Positions 8,573-18,217 of a DNA stretch of 48,871 nt are shown here, one piece after another. The stretch's first letter is position 1. The number at the start of each line of letters is the position of its first letter. The notes below the pieces were generated by a model. It saw only the letters and a program-made list of their open reading frames with translations. It ran no database searches and was not told the DNA's origin. This stretch comes from Bacteriovoracaceae bacterium. Lineage in GTDB: Bacteria; Bdellovibrionota; Bacteriovoracia; Bacteriovoracales; Bacteriovoracaceae. The stretch is from NCBI GenBank assembly GCA_016784965.1, contig JADHTQ010000032.1:1-48871 (forward strand), written 5' to 3'. The translations under genes and the position numbers were made by a program.

Positions 8573-11500
8573 AATCTTTTTACACATTCTCCCGAAAAAA
8601 TCTACAATTTGTGTATACAGCAAATAGGTGCTTGGAATAAACACTAGAGTCACCATTGTTGAAAATAAAAGCCCCCAAGCAAAGCTGATTGCCATAGGTT
8701 TTATAAAAGGGTCACCGCCTTTAAATTCGGCCAAGGGCATAAGGCCTGCGACTGTAGTAAAAGTAGTTAAAATGACAGGTCGAAATCTTGTAACACTGGC
8801 CTTACAAATTGCTTCCTTTAAATCAACTACCTGAGTTCTTCTTTCATTAATAAAAGTAACCAGCACGATGGAGTCATTTACCACTACACCGATCAAAGCC
8901 ACAACTCCCAAAACTGCCATAAAACTAAGGGCCATCCCTTTTAACTTAAAAATTATAATTACTCCGATCAGTCCAAAGGGGATCGACAGCATTATGACCA
9001 GGGGTTGTCCGAGGCTATCAAAGATCACCACTAGGACAAAAAAGATACATACCAAGGCCAAAATTGCTGCCTTCATAAGATCTCCCATCATCTCTTTGGT
9101 TTCTTTGTGTTCACCTGCAAACTTATAGCTAAACCCAGGAGCTGCTTTGATAATTTTATCCATATCCGCTTTTAAATCTTTTGCCACCTTTATCGGAGTT
9201 GTTACCTCTTTATCTAAGTCAGCAGACACAGAAATTATGCGCTTGCGCTCCTGCCTTCTTATGACTAGTGCCCCCTCATACCTCGATGTCTTTACCACTT
9301 TAGAAATGGGAATTCTTCTTCCCTGATTATTTAAGATAAACAGTTGCGATAAAATGTTTAAGTCTTGCCGGTACTGCTTACTAAGCCTAATGATAATTTC
9401 AACGTCGTCTTCTGATTCTCTAATTTCAGTTAGAGAGTCTCCGGCATATGCTCTTCGCAGCTCCAAAGCGATTTGTTTGGTAGTAAGCCCCAGTCGTCTG
9501 GCCTCTTTATCGTCTACATCAACAATTAGCTGCTTTTTGCCCTCTTCAAAGTCGATTTCAGTACTGGTTATCCCTTTGGTGCCATCTAGTAATTTTTTAA
9601 CCTCTTTAGAAAGCTTCGACAATTCATTCAAGTTCTCACCGGTCAACTCAATTTCTACAGGTTTCCCTTTTGGTGGGCCTCCGACTAACTTTTGAGTAAA
9701 CACCACAAATTGTGGAACCAATTTTTTAACCTTGGCGGTCAAATCATTTAAAATCTCATCGGTTGTGCGCACTCTTTCATCGGGGGGAGTTAGGTAGATA
9801 ATTAAAGAGGCATAGTGGCTGCCCTTTTTAATTCGATGTAACTTAAAAAGCTGCCCCACAAATGATCTCACTTGATCTAGTTCTTCTTTTTTTAAGTTAG
9901 CAAGCACAGTTTTTTCTATTTTTTTCATTGCCTGATTTGTAACATCAAGGGGTATACCAATTTCACCTTTCATTTGGATCATGACAATTCTGACATCATC
10001 GCCGGGAAATAGCTCAAAACGCATATTCTTGGCAATAAAAAGTGATCCGGCAAGAATCATAAAAAACAAAATAAACGTGGTACCAGGAAAATTTAAAAAT
10101 TTCTTAAGTACCACCTCATAGGCCCTCAGTACAAAATCATACCACCTGGAACTCTTTTGTCCCTTTTTCAACTTACAAAAATCTGCTAAGTGAGACGGTA
10201 GCAAAAAGAAGCATTCAAACAAAGAAGCAGATAGACAAATGATCACCACCGCTGGTATCGACCAAATAAATTTGCCCATGATCCCCCCCATAAAAAAGAG
10301 GGCACCAAATGCGATCATGGTAGTCAGCACTGTGGCAATAACTGGCTTAATGGTATGAAAGGCCGCTTTTTGGGCAGCATCTTTTGGATTCATACCAGCT
10401 TCTAAGTATTGGTAAAATTGCTCGGCCACAATGATAGCGTCATCAACGAGCATCCCCAAAACCATAATTAGCCCAAACATCGAAATCATATTAAACGACA
10501 GCCCCATAATATTCATCACAAAAAAGGCGGTCATAAAGGCTATAGGTGCACCTAGGGAAGTGATAAAGGCCGTTTTAAAGTTTAAAAATAAGATCAAACA
10601 CAAAAACACCAAAAACATTCCTTGGAGGCCGTTTCTTCTTAAAACATTTAGTCGCCGACTCACATAATATGAGGCGTCATCTGTAAAGCGATACTTTAAG
10701 TTTGAAAACTTTGCCCTTTTAAAAAAGCCTCTCGCAATATCTTTGATCTGGTTAGTGGTGCTAATAATATCGGCCTTCTCTTTAATAAAAACCGACAAAA
10801 ATATCGCCTCCTCCCCTTGTGATCGCTGATAGATTAAGTGCTCAGTAGGTTCTCGTACAACGGTTGCAATATCTGAAATCAAAACCCCTTGCCCTGAAGT
10901 GTTAGACCTGATGGTCACCTTCTTGATATCTTCAATACCAGTGAACTCAGCAATAGTTCTGATCATGACATCACCAGACTCAAGCTCAACTTTACCTGCC
11001 GATAAATTGATCGACCTAGCAGAAATGGCATTTGCCACCTCTGACATCGTTAGGCGATATTTACTCAATTTATCAAAATCAACCTCCACCCGAATTTCAT
11101 CTTTTCTATAACCATCGAGGTCAACGCGAGCAATTTTTGACTCCTCTTCTAGTAGATCTCTAAGCCCTAAAGCAGCAGTCCTTCGGTGCTCATAGGTTCC
11201 ACCGATTATAGGAATTTTGATGGTTCCTCGGTGCCGATTGGTTAAACTCTTAACAAATGGTCGCTCTATGTCCTCTGGCAGATCTTGAATGCTATCCACT
11301 GCATCTTTGATGTCTGAGAGCACCTGATCTAGCTCATAGTCTGGATCAACTTCAATATAAAGCATTGATCGACCTTCCATCGAAAGACCGTTCATCGATT
11401 TAAAGCCATCAACACTTTTTAAACTTCTCTCAATGGGAATGGTTACCAAGTTTTCCACATCCTCCGGCGATGAGCCGGGGTAGATCGTGGTAATAAAAAC

Positions 11501-11635
11501 TACATCAAACTCCACCTTGGGAAAAATTTCCTTTTGAAGTGTAAAAAGCGATGCTACACCAATTAAGAGCGTAATTACCGTAAGTAGATTTACAATTAGG
11601 GGCCGATTTATAAAATAATTAATAATATTTTTCAT
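8510..11635 (-). CDS. RND-family efflux transporter (AcrB/HAE1-like), inner membrane
   Basis: 1041 aa from the ATG at 11635, which has GGAGG 7 nt upstream. The order is a first helix, the porter segment GSSPEDVENLVTIPIERSL, a TM4 proton-relay Asp-Asp pair (MVLGMLVDDAIIVAEQ), a second periplasmic repeat, and a final block with LGVVALIGVVVNDSIVLV. Length is normal for an RND pump. It should export drugs, lipids or other amphiphiles using the proton gradient. No periplasmic adaptor or TolC gene lies beside it, so it must work with partners encoded elsewhere or alone. The C-terminal tail, rich in Gly/Ser/Gln, overlaps the convergent zinc-ribbon gene. Confidence 0.93.
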   Translation of the reverse strand: MKNIINYFINRPLIVNLLTVITLLIGVASLFTLQKEIFPKVEFDVVFITTIYPGSSPEDVENLVTIPIERSLKSVDGFKSMNGLSMEGRSMLYIEVDPDYELDQVLSDIKDAVDSIQDLPEDIERPFVKSLTNRHRGTIKIPIIGGTYEHRRTAALGLRDLLEEESKIARVDLDGYRKDEIRVEVDFDKLSKYRLTMSEVANAISARSINLSAGKVELESGDVMIRTIAEFTGIEDIKKVTIRSNTSGQGVLISDIATVVREPTEHLIYQRSQGEEAIFLSVFIKEKADIISTTNQIKDIARGFFKRAKFSNLKYRFTDDASYYVSRRLNVLRRNGLQGMFLVFLCLILFLNFKTAFITSLGAPIAFMTAFFVMNIMGLSFNMISMFGLIMVLGMLVDDAIIVAEQFYQYLEAGMNPKDAAQKAAFHTIKPVIATVLTTMIAFGALFFMGGIMGKFIWSIPAVVIICLSASLFECFFLLPSHLADFCKLKKGQKSSRWYDFVLRAYEVVLKKFLNFPGTTFILFFMILAGSLFIAKNMRFELFPGDDVRIVMIQMKGEIGIPLDVTNQAMKKIEKTVLANLKKEELDQVRSFVGQLFKLHRIKKGSHYASLIIYLTPPDERVRTTDEILNDLTAKVKKLVPQFVVFTQKLVGGPPKGKPVEIELTGENLNELSKLSKEVKKLLDGTKGITSTEIDFEEGKKQLIVDVDDKEARRLGLTTKQIALELRRAYAGDSLTEIRESEDDVEIIIRLSKQYRQDLNILSQLFILNNQGRRIPISKVVKTSRYEGALVIRRQERKRIISVSADLDKEVTTPIKVAKDLKADMDKIIKAAPGFSYKFAGEHKETKEMMGDLMKAAILALVCIFFVLVVIFDSLGQPLVIMLSIPFGLIGVIIIFKLKGMALSFMAVLGVVALIGVVVNDSIVLVTFINERRTQVVDLKEAICKASVTRFRPVILTTFTTVAGLMPLAEFKGGDPFIKPMAISFAWGLLFSTMVTLVFIPSTYLLYTQIVDFFGRMCKKILGSFCPGDRQSNQGSGTVGT

Positions 11636-11717
11636 GATGCGCCTCCAGGCCAGCACAATTTGCTATTGCAAACGAGTAAAATATAGTATATTTGGGCCAT
11701 TAACAAAACAACTATTT

Positions 11718-12038
11718 GCCGAGAAGGGAAAGTTGTCGCTGATACTAACTATTTTAGTCAGTATGGGAGGAAGGTCTGGACACTGTATGGCAACGTAGCG
11801 GGTAACGCCCGTCCACCGCGAGGTGAGGACCAGTGCAACAGAAAGAATGTACAGATAGAAGTTTTTGCTTTTTGCTGTAGTGAAATCAGGTAAACTCTAC
11901 GTAGTGCAAGCCCAAATAGGTCTGTGTTATAAAGGCGGCCAGTCGAAACAGACGGGTAGGGTGCATGAGGTCAAAGGTAACTTTGGCCCTAGATGAATGA
12001 CAACTCACGACAGAATCCGGCCTATCTCCCTTCTCGGC
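11718..12038 (+). ncRNA. rnpB: RNase P RNA, bacterial type
   Basis: The catalytic RNA of RNase P, which removes 5' leaders from pre-tRNAs. The ends pair as a perfect 12-bp P1 helix (11718-11729 with 12027-12038). Conserved cores are visible: GGAGGAAGGTCTGGAC (5' P4 side, a variant of GAGGAAAGTCCGGGC), ACAGAAAG, GGTAAAC, a P-loop AGATGAATGAC and the 3' P4 element ACAGAATCCGGCCTATC. About 321 nt. The RND gene diverges from it with an 82-nt gap holding AT-rich promoter-like sequence (TTGCAA at 11666 and TATATT at 11687 on the plus strand). The DUF4143 ATPase gene converges on it 18 nt downstream. Confidence 0.96.
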
Positions 12039-12056
12039 CCTTTATGATACTAACCT

Positions 12057-13193
12057 CTAAAGATTATTCCAGATGTAGCTTAAAAAATCTTCCCATGGCC
12101 AATATTCAATATTGTCCTTATCACGACGAATTGAATCTTTGGAAAGTAAAATAAGCCGCCCCTTAAACCCCTCATCTTTGATCTTTTGCAGTCCCTTACA
12201 TGACTTTGGAGACATTTTTGAACCTGACTTAATCTCTATCGCAAAATCATCACCAATAAGTAGATCTACTTCATCTTGATGCGTTGTTCGCCAAAAAAAC
12301 AATTTTTTTCTTAGTCGTTTATAAGAACATAGTGCAAAAATTTCTTGGATTATAAACGATTCAAAAGCTTTTCCATATAGGTTGGATTGCTCTGGCAGTG
12401 AAGGAATCTGGGCCAAAAAACGACAAACACCTATATCAAAATAATAAAATTTTGCAGTCTGAATTGCTTTGCGTTTTGGGCCTTGCCAAGGAGTTAGGTA
12501 AAATCCAAGTAAAGTATCTTCTAATATTTCAAAGTATTGCCTGACTGTTGGAGGAGACAGTTGAGTATCTGATGCAATTTTTGAAAAGTTTATAACCTCT
12601 CCATTAAGTAGCGCTGCTCTTGCTAGAAAACGCTCAAATCCGAGAATATTTCTAGAAACTGCTTCCGCTTTTATCTCTTGATCTAAATAAGTGTCGACAT
12701 AATCACTTAACTCCTCTTCAGGTTCATCACTTAGATAAATTCGTGGTATCCCCCCGTAGAGCAGATAGCGATTTAAATTAAATGTATCATTATCCTTTAA
12801 CTCCCTCCAAGTTAGGGGATGAAAAAGCAGCTTTTTAGCTCTTCCACCAAGCATATTGGCACCTTCTCTTTTGAGTTTACGAGCACTACTACCTGTTAGA
12901 AGAAAACGGGAGTTTGTATGTTCGATTATGTGATGAACCTCATCCAATAGCTCAGGAATAAGTTGTACTTCGTCAATAATAATCAGAGTATCTGGGTGGG
13001 CCTTTACATAATCCATTAGAATCGATGGGTTGTTAATATATTTTCGTCGCTCAGAGGCCTTAAGCAAATCAATGTAAGGATACTCACTTAATTGATAATT
13101 TATCAGATAACTTTTACCGGTAGAGCGAGGGCCAAACAAAAAAGCTGATTTCTTCTTTGTGAATTCAGGTAGTTGTAAACATCTTTTGATCAT
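12057..13193 (-). CDS. AAA+ ATPase with DUF4143 C-terminal domain
   Basis: 378 aa. Walker A FGPRSTGKSYLI (about residues 20-31) and Walker B TLIIIDEVQLIPEL place it in the AAA_14 family; the C-terminal half is DUF4143-like and holds DEVDLLI followed by FAIEIKSG, a PD-(D/E)XK-like arrangement. Members are widespread, often mobile or multi-copy, and have no settled role. Length is typical. It stands alone, converging on rnpB. An inverted repeat lies directly before the start, and no clear Shine-Dalgarno is visible. Confidence 0.88.
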   Translation of the reverse strand: MIKRCLQLPEFTKKKSAFLFGPRSTGKSYLINYQLSEYPYIDLLKASERRKYINNPSILMDYVKAHPDTLIIIDEVQLIPELLDEVHHIIEHTNSRFLLTGSSARKLKREGANMLGGRAKKLLFHPLTWRELKDNDTFNLNRYLLYGGIPRIYLSDEPEEELSDYVDTYLDQEIKAEAVSRNILGFERFLARAALLNGEVINFSKIASDTQLSPPTVRQYFEILEDTLLGFYLTPWQGPKRKAIQTAKFYYFDIGVCRFLAQIPSLPEQSNLYGKAFESFIIQEIFALCSYKRLRKKLFFWRTTHQDEVDLLIGDDFAIEIKSGSKMSPKSCKGLQKIKDEGFKGRLILLSKDSIRRDKDNIEYWPWEDFLSYIWNNL

Positions 13194-13202
13194 TTATACA
13201 CC

Positions 13203-13235
13203 ATACTTTTGATTTTCCCGTATATTTAAAAGTAT
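13203..13235 (-). promoter_or_regulatory. Inverted repeat in the leader of the DUF4143 ATPase gene
   Basis: ATACTTTT (13203-13210) and AAAAGTAT (13228-13235) form perfect 8-bp arms around a 17-nt loop, ending about 9 nt before the start codon. On the minus strand TATACT in the distal arm may also serve as a -10 element. It could be an operator or a hairpin controlling translation; neither is shown. Confidence 0.35.
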
Positions 13236-13323
13236 AGCCATGGATATCCCGAGTGTCAAGCAAGCCACTTTGCCTGGTAAGACCACTACTTACAAAATGA
13301 ACTTAACTGATTGAATGCGGGAT

Positions 13324-16300
13324 TTAAATCTTACCCAGTAAATATTCCTTTCTCTTTTTCTCAGGAAACTTCTCGATGGCGTAGCGCAACATAGTCCTCG
13401 GCATTTTTTTATAGTGTTTTTTTAAGAAGTTCTCTTCAGTTTTGATATGTCGATTTCCAATCTCCCTTAACATCCAACCAACACCTTTGTGAATCAAGTC
13501 ATGATCGTCAGTCAGCAGGATCTTGGCAATTTTTAAAGAGTCATCAAAATGCAGTTGTTTGATAAAGTAAAATGTCGACAAGATGGCGATGCGCTTTTTC
13601 CACAGATCATCTGAGTTTGCAAATTCATAGAGTAGACTTTTATCTTTTTTAAATAGGTAGTCACCGACAATATGGTGGGCCGTCACATCCACCAAGTCCC
13701 AATTGTTGATGTATTTCACATTTTTTATATAGATTTTATAGATCTGCTCTTGCTGCGATTTTGTTACCTTTTTATCTTGATATTTATTGATCAAAATAAA
13801 AAGAGCACACATTCTTTCTTCGTGAAAGCTAGAGCGAAGCAGAGCAGTTGCATCCTCAATAGATATTTTTTTATACTTGCGTGCCACCTTTCTTATGTCT
13901 GGAACCTTAATTCCTAAAAATTTATCCCCCTCTCCATACTCTCCAGGTCCCGTTTTAAAAAAGCGCATTAACTCTTGTGCCTTTTTTTGATTGGCCGACT
14001 TTAAAAGCTCTTTTTTGACATCATCTAGCATGCTGACACTCTCAATAAGTTCAACTTTGGCAGCACAAACTTTAAACTCTGGAATTTTGGCATCTGGATC
14101 TAGGGCAGGGTTAGTAAGGCGGTTAGCTGGAGATTCTACAAAGTGAAAGGGAATATAGATTACACCGACTTGAATTTTTTTGGTCACAAAAGCGGGAATT
14201 TCAATCTCACCCCTTTTGCTAGAAACTTTTACTATTTGCTGGTTGGTAATCCCTAATTTGACTGCATCTGCTACCGAAATCATCACATGGGGTTTTCCTA
14301 ACTCATTTAAGCCAGATGTTTTTCTGGTCATGGTTCCTGTATGATACTGCGCTAACAATCGTCCAGTAGTCAAAGTAAGCGGATACTCTGGATCAGCTGT
14401 TTCCGCCGGGGGATTGTATTTTATAGGCATCATTTTCCCCTTGCCCCTGGCAAATTTATCAACATGTAATATCTTAGTTCCGGGGTGATTTGTGTCCGGA
14501 CAAGGCCACTGCAGGCCATCTTTAAGCTTGGTGATTCTATCCCAGGTTATTCCTTTATATTGGGGGGTAAGATCATTAATTTCTTTTGTTATGTCCTTTG
14601 TTTGAGCATAATTCCAATAATTGGCGCACATTTTATTAGCAATTGCTTGGACAATTTCCCAGTCAGGCATTGACTCTCCTGGCGCCTTAACCGCCTTTTG
14701 TTGTCTTTGTACGCGCCTTTCAGTATTAGTTATGTGTCCATCTCGCTCGGCAAATGACTGGGCCGGAAGCACCACATCTGCAAAGGCCGCTGTTTCGGTT
14801 AGAAAAATATCTTGAACCACCAAAAAGTCGAGGCGCTTTAGTGCTTCAATTACATGTGTTTGATCGGGATCGCTCAAGTAGGGATTTTCCCCCATAATGT
14901 ACATAGCTTTTATCTGTTTGTCATAAGCGTCGTTAAACATCTCAACAACTGTTAGACCTGGTTTTTTTGGCAAACTGGTTTTCCAATAGTGTTCAAACTT
15001 ACTTCTTACTTCATCGCTTGCAACCTTTTGATAACCTGGATAGTCTCCTGGAAGCCCTCCCATATCACATGCTCCCTGCACATTGGACTGCCCGCGCAGG
15101 GGATTAACACCTCCTCCAACTTTTCCGACATTACCAAGTAACATTTGTAAGTTGGCAATAGAGCGTACATTGTCAGAACCAGTAGTGTGTTGAGTAATTC
15201 CCATGGCATAAAAAACACTGGCGACTTTGGCATTGCCCATTAACTTGGCAATTGCCGATAGCTTTTTTGCAGGCACTTTAGAAACTTTTTCCACATTTTC
15301 TGGCCGGTAACTATCTGCCATAACAACTTTCATAAACTCTTTTAGACCTTCTGTTCTCTTTTTTAGATAATCTTTATCCTCCAGGCCCAGTCTAATAATT
15401 TCTTGCATAATGGAGTTTAAAACGGCCACATCAGTTCCAGGCAATTGTGCTGCGTAGATGGTGGCATAGCTTGCTATATCAATCTCTTTGGGGTCAATCA
15501 CGATGAGCTTTGTCTTATTGGCCCTGACTGCTTTTTTAATTCTTGCAGCAATTACAGGGTGTGCCGCAGAGGTATCGGAGCCAATAATTAAAATCACATC
15601 TGCTTTGTGAATTCCAGAGATATCATTGGTCATAGCGCCACTACCAAATGCTTGGGCCAGTCCCACAACGGTGGAGGCGTGGCAAAGCCTGGCACAATGA
15701 TCGACGTTGTTGGTCTGCATATCTTTTCTGACAAATTTTTGAAAAACAAAGTTGTCTTCGTTTGTTACTTTAGCAGAACAAAGTCCTGCAAATGCATCTG
15801 GGCCATGATCCTTTTTAACTTTCATAAATTTTTTAGCAACTATATTAAGTGCTTCATCCCAAGAGGCCTTGACAAACCGTCCATTTTCTTTGATCAACGG
15901 GTGTGTAAGCCGCTGCTTGCTTCCTACAAAATCAAAACCATGTCGGCCTTTTACACATAACATGCCTTGGTTGGTGATTGCTTTTTGATTGCCATTTACA
16001 CTGACGATAGAATCATTAATGGGGTTAATATGTAAATCCAACTTACAACCCACTCCACAGTATGGACAGACTGTCTCAACCACTTTTGGTGGCCACAATC
16101 TACCATGAGACTTGTCATTAGATGCTGTTAAAGCACCTACCGGGCATACTTGCACACACCCACCACACTGAACACAACTAGAATCTTTAACCAATAGACC
16201 ATTATCAAATATGATCTGCTCTTGAGTGTTTTTATCTTTAAATGAGAGCACTTCGTTTACTAACTGATCATTACAAGCACTCACACATAATCCGCAATGG

Positions 16301-18153
16301 ATGCATCTATTGCTGTCATGGTTTAAAAAAGGTGATGAGTTATCAATAGTCGCTTTGTGGCGTAATTTACTAAAAAATGTACTGTTGTCAACACTGTACT
16401 CTGTTGCATAATCTCTTAAATCACAATTAGTATTAACTGCACAGCCACACTCCAAACAGCGGGCGGCCTCACTTGTTGCATTTTCTTCTGCTCTAGGTCT
16501 CTCTACTTCTTCGAAACTTTTTCGCCTAATTTTTGGAGGTAACTCTGGGTTATTTGTTCTACTATTTACCTCAAAATGTTGATATTCCTTGACGGAGACA
16601 TCTTTGACTTTTAACTCTTTTTTGGCATCAAAAGGAGTATAGGACATTAATGGTTTTTTTTGGATAAAGCTATCAATCATATCAGCAGCAATTCTGCCGT
16701 CTGCTACCGCCTCAATAGCAGAAGCCGCTCCCCTTTTAAAATCACCGCCGGCAAAAATATTGGTGTCTTTTACATGCATTGTAAAATCATTTACATCTGC
16801 TGTATTCCATTTAGTCAGCGGAAAGTCTTGATCAAACATTTTGGTATCTGGGGTTTGAGAGATTGCCGCAATTAGGGTTTGGGCACTTTGTTCAAAAAAC
16901 TCTCCCGAAGGCATTGGACGTCTGCGCCCACTTTCATCTGGTTTTCCCTGAGTCATCTTCTCAAGTTTTACTTTTTTTAGCTTAGAGTGCTTATCTCCTT
17001 TTAGTTCAACGGGGTTGGTTAAAAAACTAAACTTGACACCCTCCTGTCTTGCGGCTTCTACTTCATAGGCTTCCGCGGGCATCTCATGTTCTGTTCTTCT
17101 ATATACCACCGTTACTTCACTTCCTAGACGAATGGCCACTCTAGCACAATCTATAGCTGTATTGCCCCCTCCTACAACTATCACCTGTTTGTTCACCTGA
17201 GGGTTTTTACCTAGGGCATGGGCCTTCAAAAAGTCAACGCCCAACAAAACTCCATTCAAGTTTTGCCCTTTGATCATAATTGGTACCGCCAATGAAGCCC
17301 CAATTGCCAAGTAGACGGCATCATACTCGTGGGATAGATCGGCAAGGCCAATTTCTTGTCCAATTTCAACATTGGTGGAAATGCTCATCCCATTTTGGCA
17401 CATCTGCTCAATCTCTTTATCCAAAACTTCTTTGGGAAGGCGAAATTGAGGAATTCCGTAGCGTAGCCATCCCCCAGGCAGCGGTGCGGCCTCAAAAACT
17501 TGTGCTTCATACCCTTTTAAGCTCAAGTAATACCCGCAGGTAAGGCCAGATGGCCCTCCCCCAACTATTGCCACTTTTTTATTTTTGGCGGGGGCCTTAA
17601 TTGGAGGATCAATTGGGGTCTCCATTAAAACTTTATCCGCGGCATGTCTTTTTAGTTGCCTAATGGCTACAGGATCTTCTACTAGACTACGCCTGCACTC
17701 CTGCTCACAAAAAGCGGGACAAATCCTGCCAACCGACATGGGCATCGGCAGTCTCTGCCTAATAACTCTCACTGCTTCTTGGTGATTACCCTTGGAAATA
17801 TGATAGAGGTATGATTGAATATCTACGTGGTCAGGACATGCTACTTGGCAAGGAGCATCGCAGTCGGCGTAGTGATCCCTCAAGATCTTCTCAAGTGCAG
17901 TTTTCACGTGCTTGGTTATCTGCTTTGATTTGGTAGTGACCTCCATATTCGAAGCAACTTTTGTTGTACAAGACAAAACTAAATCTGACTTTCCTTTTAT
18001 GTGAACTACACACAGATTACAAGACTGATTGGAAGTTAAATGATCTTGGTGGCATAAGTTAGGAATCAAAATACCATGTTGTTTTGCCGCTTCAAAAATG
18101 GTGGTATCTTTACTGACAGTAAGTAACTTGTCATTCAACTTAAATTTGATCAT
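13324..18153 (-). CDS. Single-chain NAD(P)-linked formate dehydrogenase fused to AlkD-type DNA glycosylase
   Basis: 1609 aa from the ATG at 18153 (GAGG 6 nt upstream). Domains in order: [2Fe-2S] domain (C34, C45, C48, C62); GltD-type Fe-S domain (C98, C102, C106, C145, C149, C153); FAD site VAIVGGGPSGL (about 194-203); NAD(P) site VIVVGGGNTAIDCARVA (about 324-340); two 4Fe-4S ferredoxin motifs (C617-C627, C660-C670); bis-MGD formate dehydrogenase with its own 4Fe-4S site (C696, C699, C703, C733) and catalytic Cys in ARLCHAST (C824, not selenocysteine). Formate oxidation could thus pass electrons to NAD(P)+ within one chain. From residue 1375 (14031 downward) a full 235-aa AlkD homologue follows in frame, with Trp111, Asp115, Arg147 and Trp186 in local numbering matching the catalytic set of B. 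cereus AlkD. The junction lies just where a formate dehydrogenase normally ends, so stop-codon loss between neighbours is likely. AlkD may also be made separately from the ATG at 14031 (GAGAG 7 nt upstream). Confidence 0.9.
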   Translation of the reverse strand: MIKFKLNDKLLTVSKDTTIFEAAKQHGILIPNLCHQDHLTSNQSCNLCVVHIKGKSDLVLSCTTKVASNMEVTTKSKQITKHVKTALEKILRDHYADCDAPCQVACPDHVDIQSYLYHISKGNHQEAVRVIRQRLPMPMSVGRICPAFCEQECRRSLVEDPVAIRQLKRHAADKVLMETPIDPPIKAPAKNKKVAIVGGGPSGLTCGYYLSLKGYEAQVFEAAPLPGGWLRYGIPQFRLPKEVLDKEIEQMCQNGMSISTNVEIGQEIGLADLSHEYDAVYLAIGASLAVPIMIKGQNLNGVLLGVDFLKAHALGKNPQVNKQVIVVGGGNTAIDCARVAIRLGSEVTVVYRRTEHEMPAEAYEVEAARQEGVKFSFLTNPVELKGDKHSKLKKVKLEKMTQGKPDESGRRRPMPSGEFFEQSAQTLIAAISQTPDTKMFDQDFPLTKWNTADVNDFTMHVKDTNIFAGGDFKRGAASAIEAVADGRIAADMIDSFIQKKPLMSYTPFDAKKELKVKDVSVKEYQHFEVNSRTNNPELPPKIRRKSFEEVERPRAEENATSEAARCLECGCAVNTNCDLRDYATEYSVDNSTFFSKLRHKATIDNSSPFLNHDSNRCIHCGLCVSACNDQLVNEVLSFKDKNTQEQIIFDNGLLVKDSSCVQCGGCVQVCPVGALTASNDKSHGRLWPPKVVETVCPYCGVGCKLDLHINPINDSIVSVNGNQKAITNQGMLCVKGRHGFDFVGSKQRLTHPLIKENGRFVKASWDEALNIVAKKFMKVKKDHGPDAFAGLCSAKVTNEDNFVFQKFVRKDMQTNNVDHCARLCHASTVVGLAQAFGSGAMTNDISGIHKADVILIIGSDTSAAHPVIAARIKKAVRANKTKLIVIDPKEIDIASYATIYAAQLPGTDVAVLNSIMQEIIRLGLEDKDYLKKRTEGLKEFMKVVMADSYRPENVEKVSKVPAKKLSAIAKLMGNAKVASVFYAMGITQHTTGSDNVRSIANLQMLLGNVGKVGGGVNPLRGQSNVQGACDMGGLPGDYPGYQKVASDEVRSKFEHYWKTSLPKKPGLTVVEMFNDAYDKQIKAMYIMGENPYLSDPDQTHVIEALKRLDFLVVQDIFLTETAAFADVVLPAQSFAERDGHITNTERRVQRQQKAVKAPGESMPDWEIVQAIANKMCANYWNYAQTKDITKEINDLTPQYKGITWDRITKLKDGLQWPCPDTNHPGTKILHVDKFARGKGKMMPIKYNPPAETADPEYPLTLTTGRLLAQYHTGTMTRKTSGLNELGKPHVMISVADAVKLGITNQQIVKVSSKRGEIEIPAFVTKKIQVGVIYIPFHFVESPANRLTNPALDPDAKIPEFKVCAAKVELIESVSMLDDVKKELLKSANQKKAQELMRFFKTGPGEYGEGDKFLGIKVPDIRKVARKYKKISIEDATALLRSSFHEERMCALFILINKYQDKKVTKSQQEQIYKIYIKNVKYINNWDLVDVTAHHIVGDYLFKKDKSLLYEFANSDDLWKKRIAILSTFYFIKQLHFDDSLKIAKILLTDDHDLIHKGVGWMLREIGNRHIKTEENFLKKHYKKMPRTMLRYAIEKFPEKKRKEYLLGKI

Positions 18154-18217
18154 AATAACCTCTTGAGCATATTTGCATAATTTAGACGACTTATATCCTA
18201 CACTAAGGAAGCGGAAA

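Noticed and set aside
8628-11111. Several plus-strand open frames of 68-113 codons opposite the RND gene
   Set aside because: They are antisense to a well-supported RND gene, have no ribosome sites and show no recognisable products.
18173-18217. Earlier start for asd
   Set aside because: It would place non-conserved residues before the NADP loop and overlap the leader of the divergent gene; the ATG at 18218 has a better ribosome site.
18154-18217. Lysine riboswitch before asd
   Set aside because: The leader is far too short, and no riboswitch-like stems were seen before asd or dapB.
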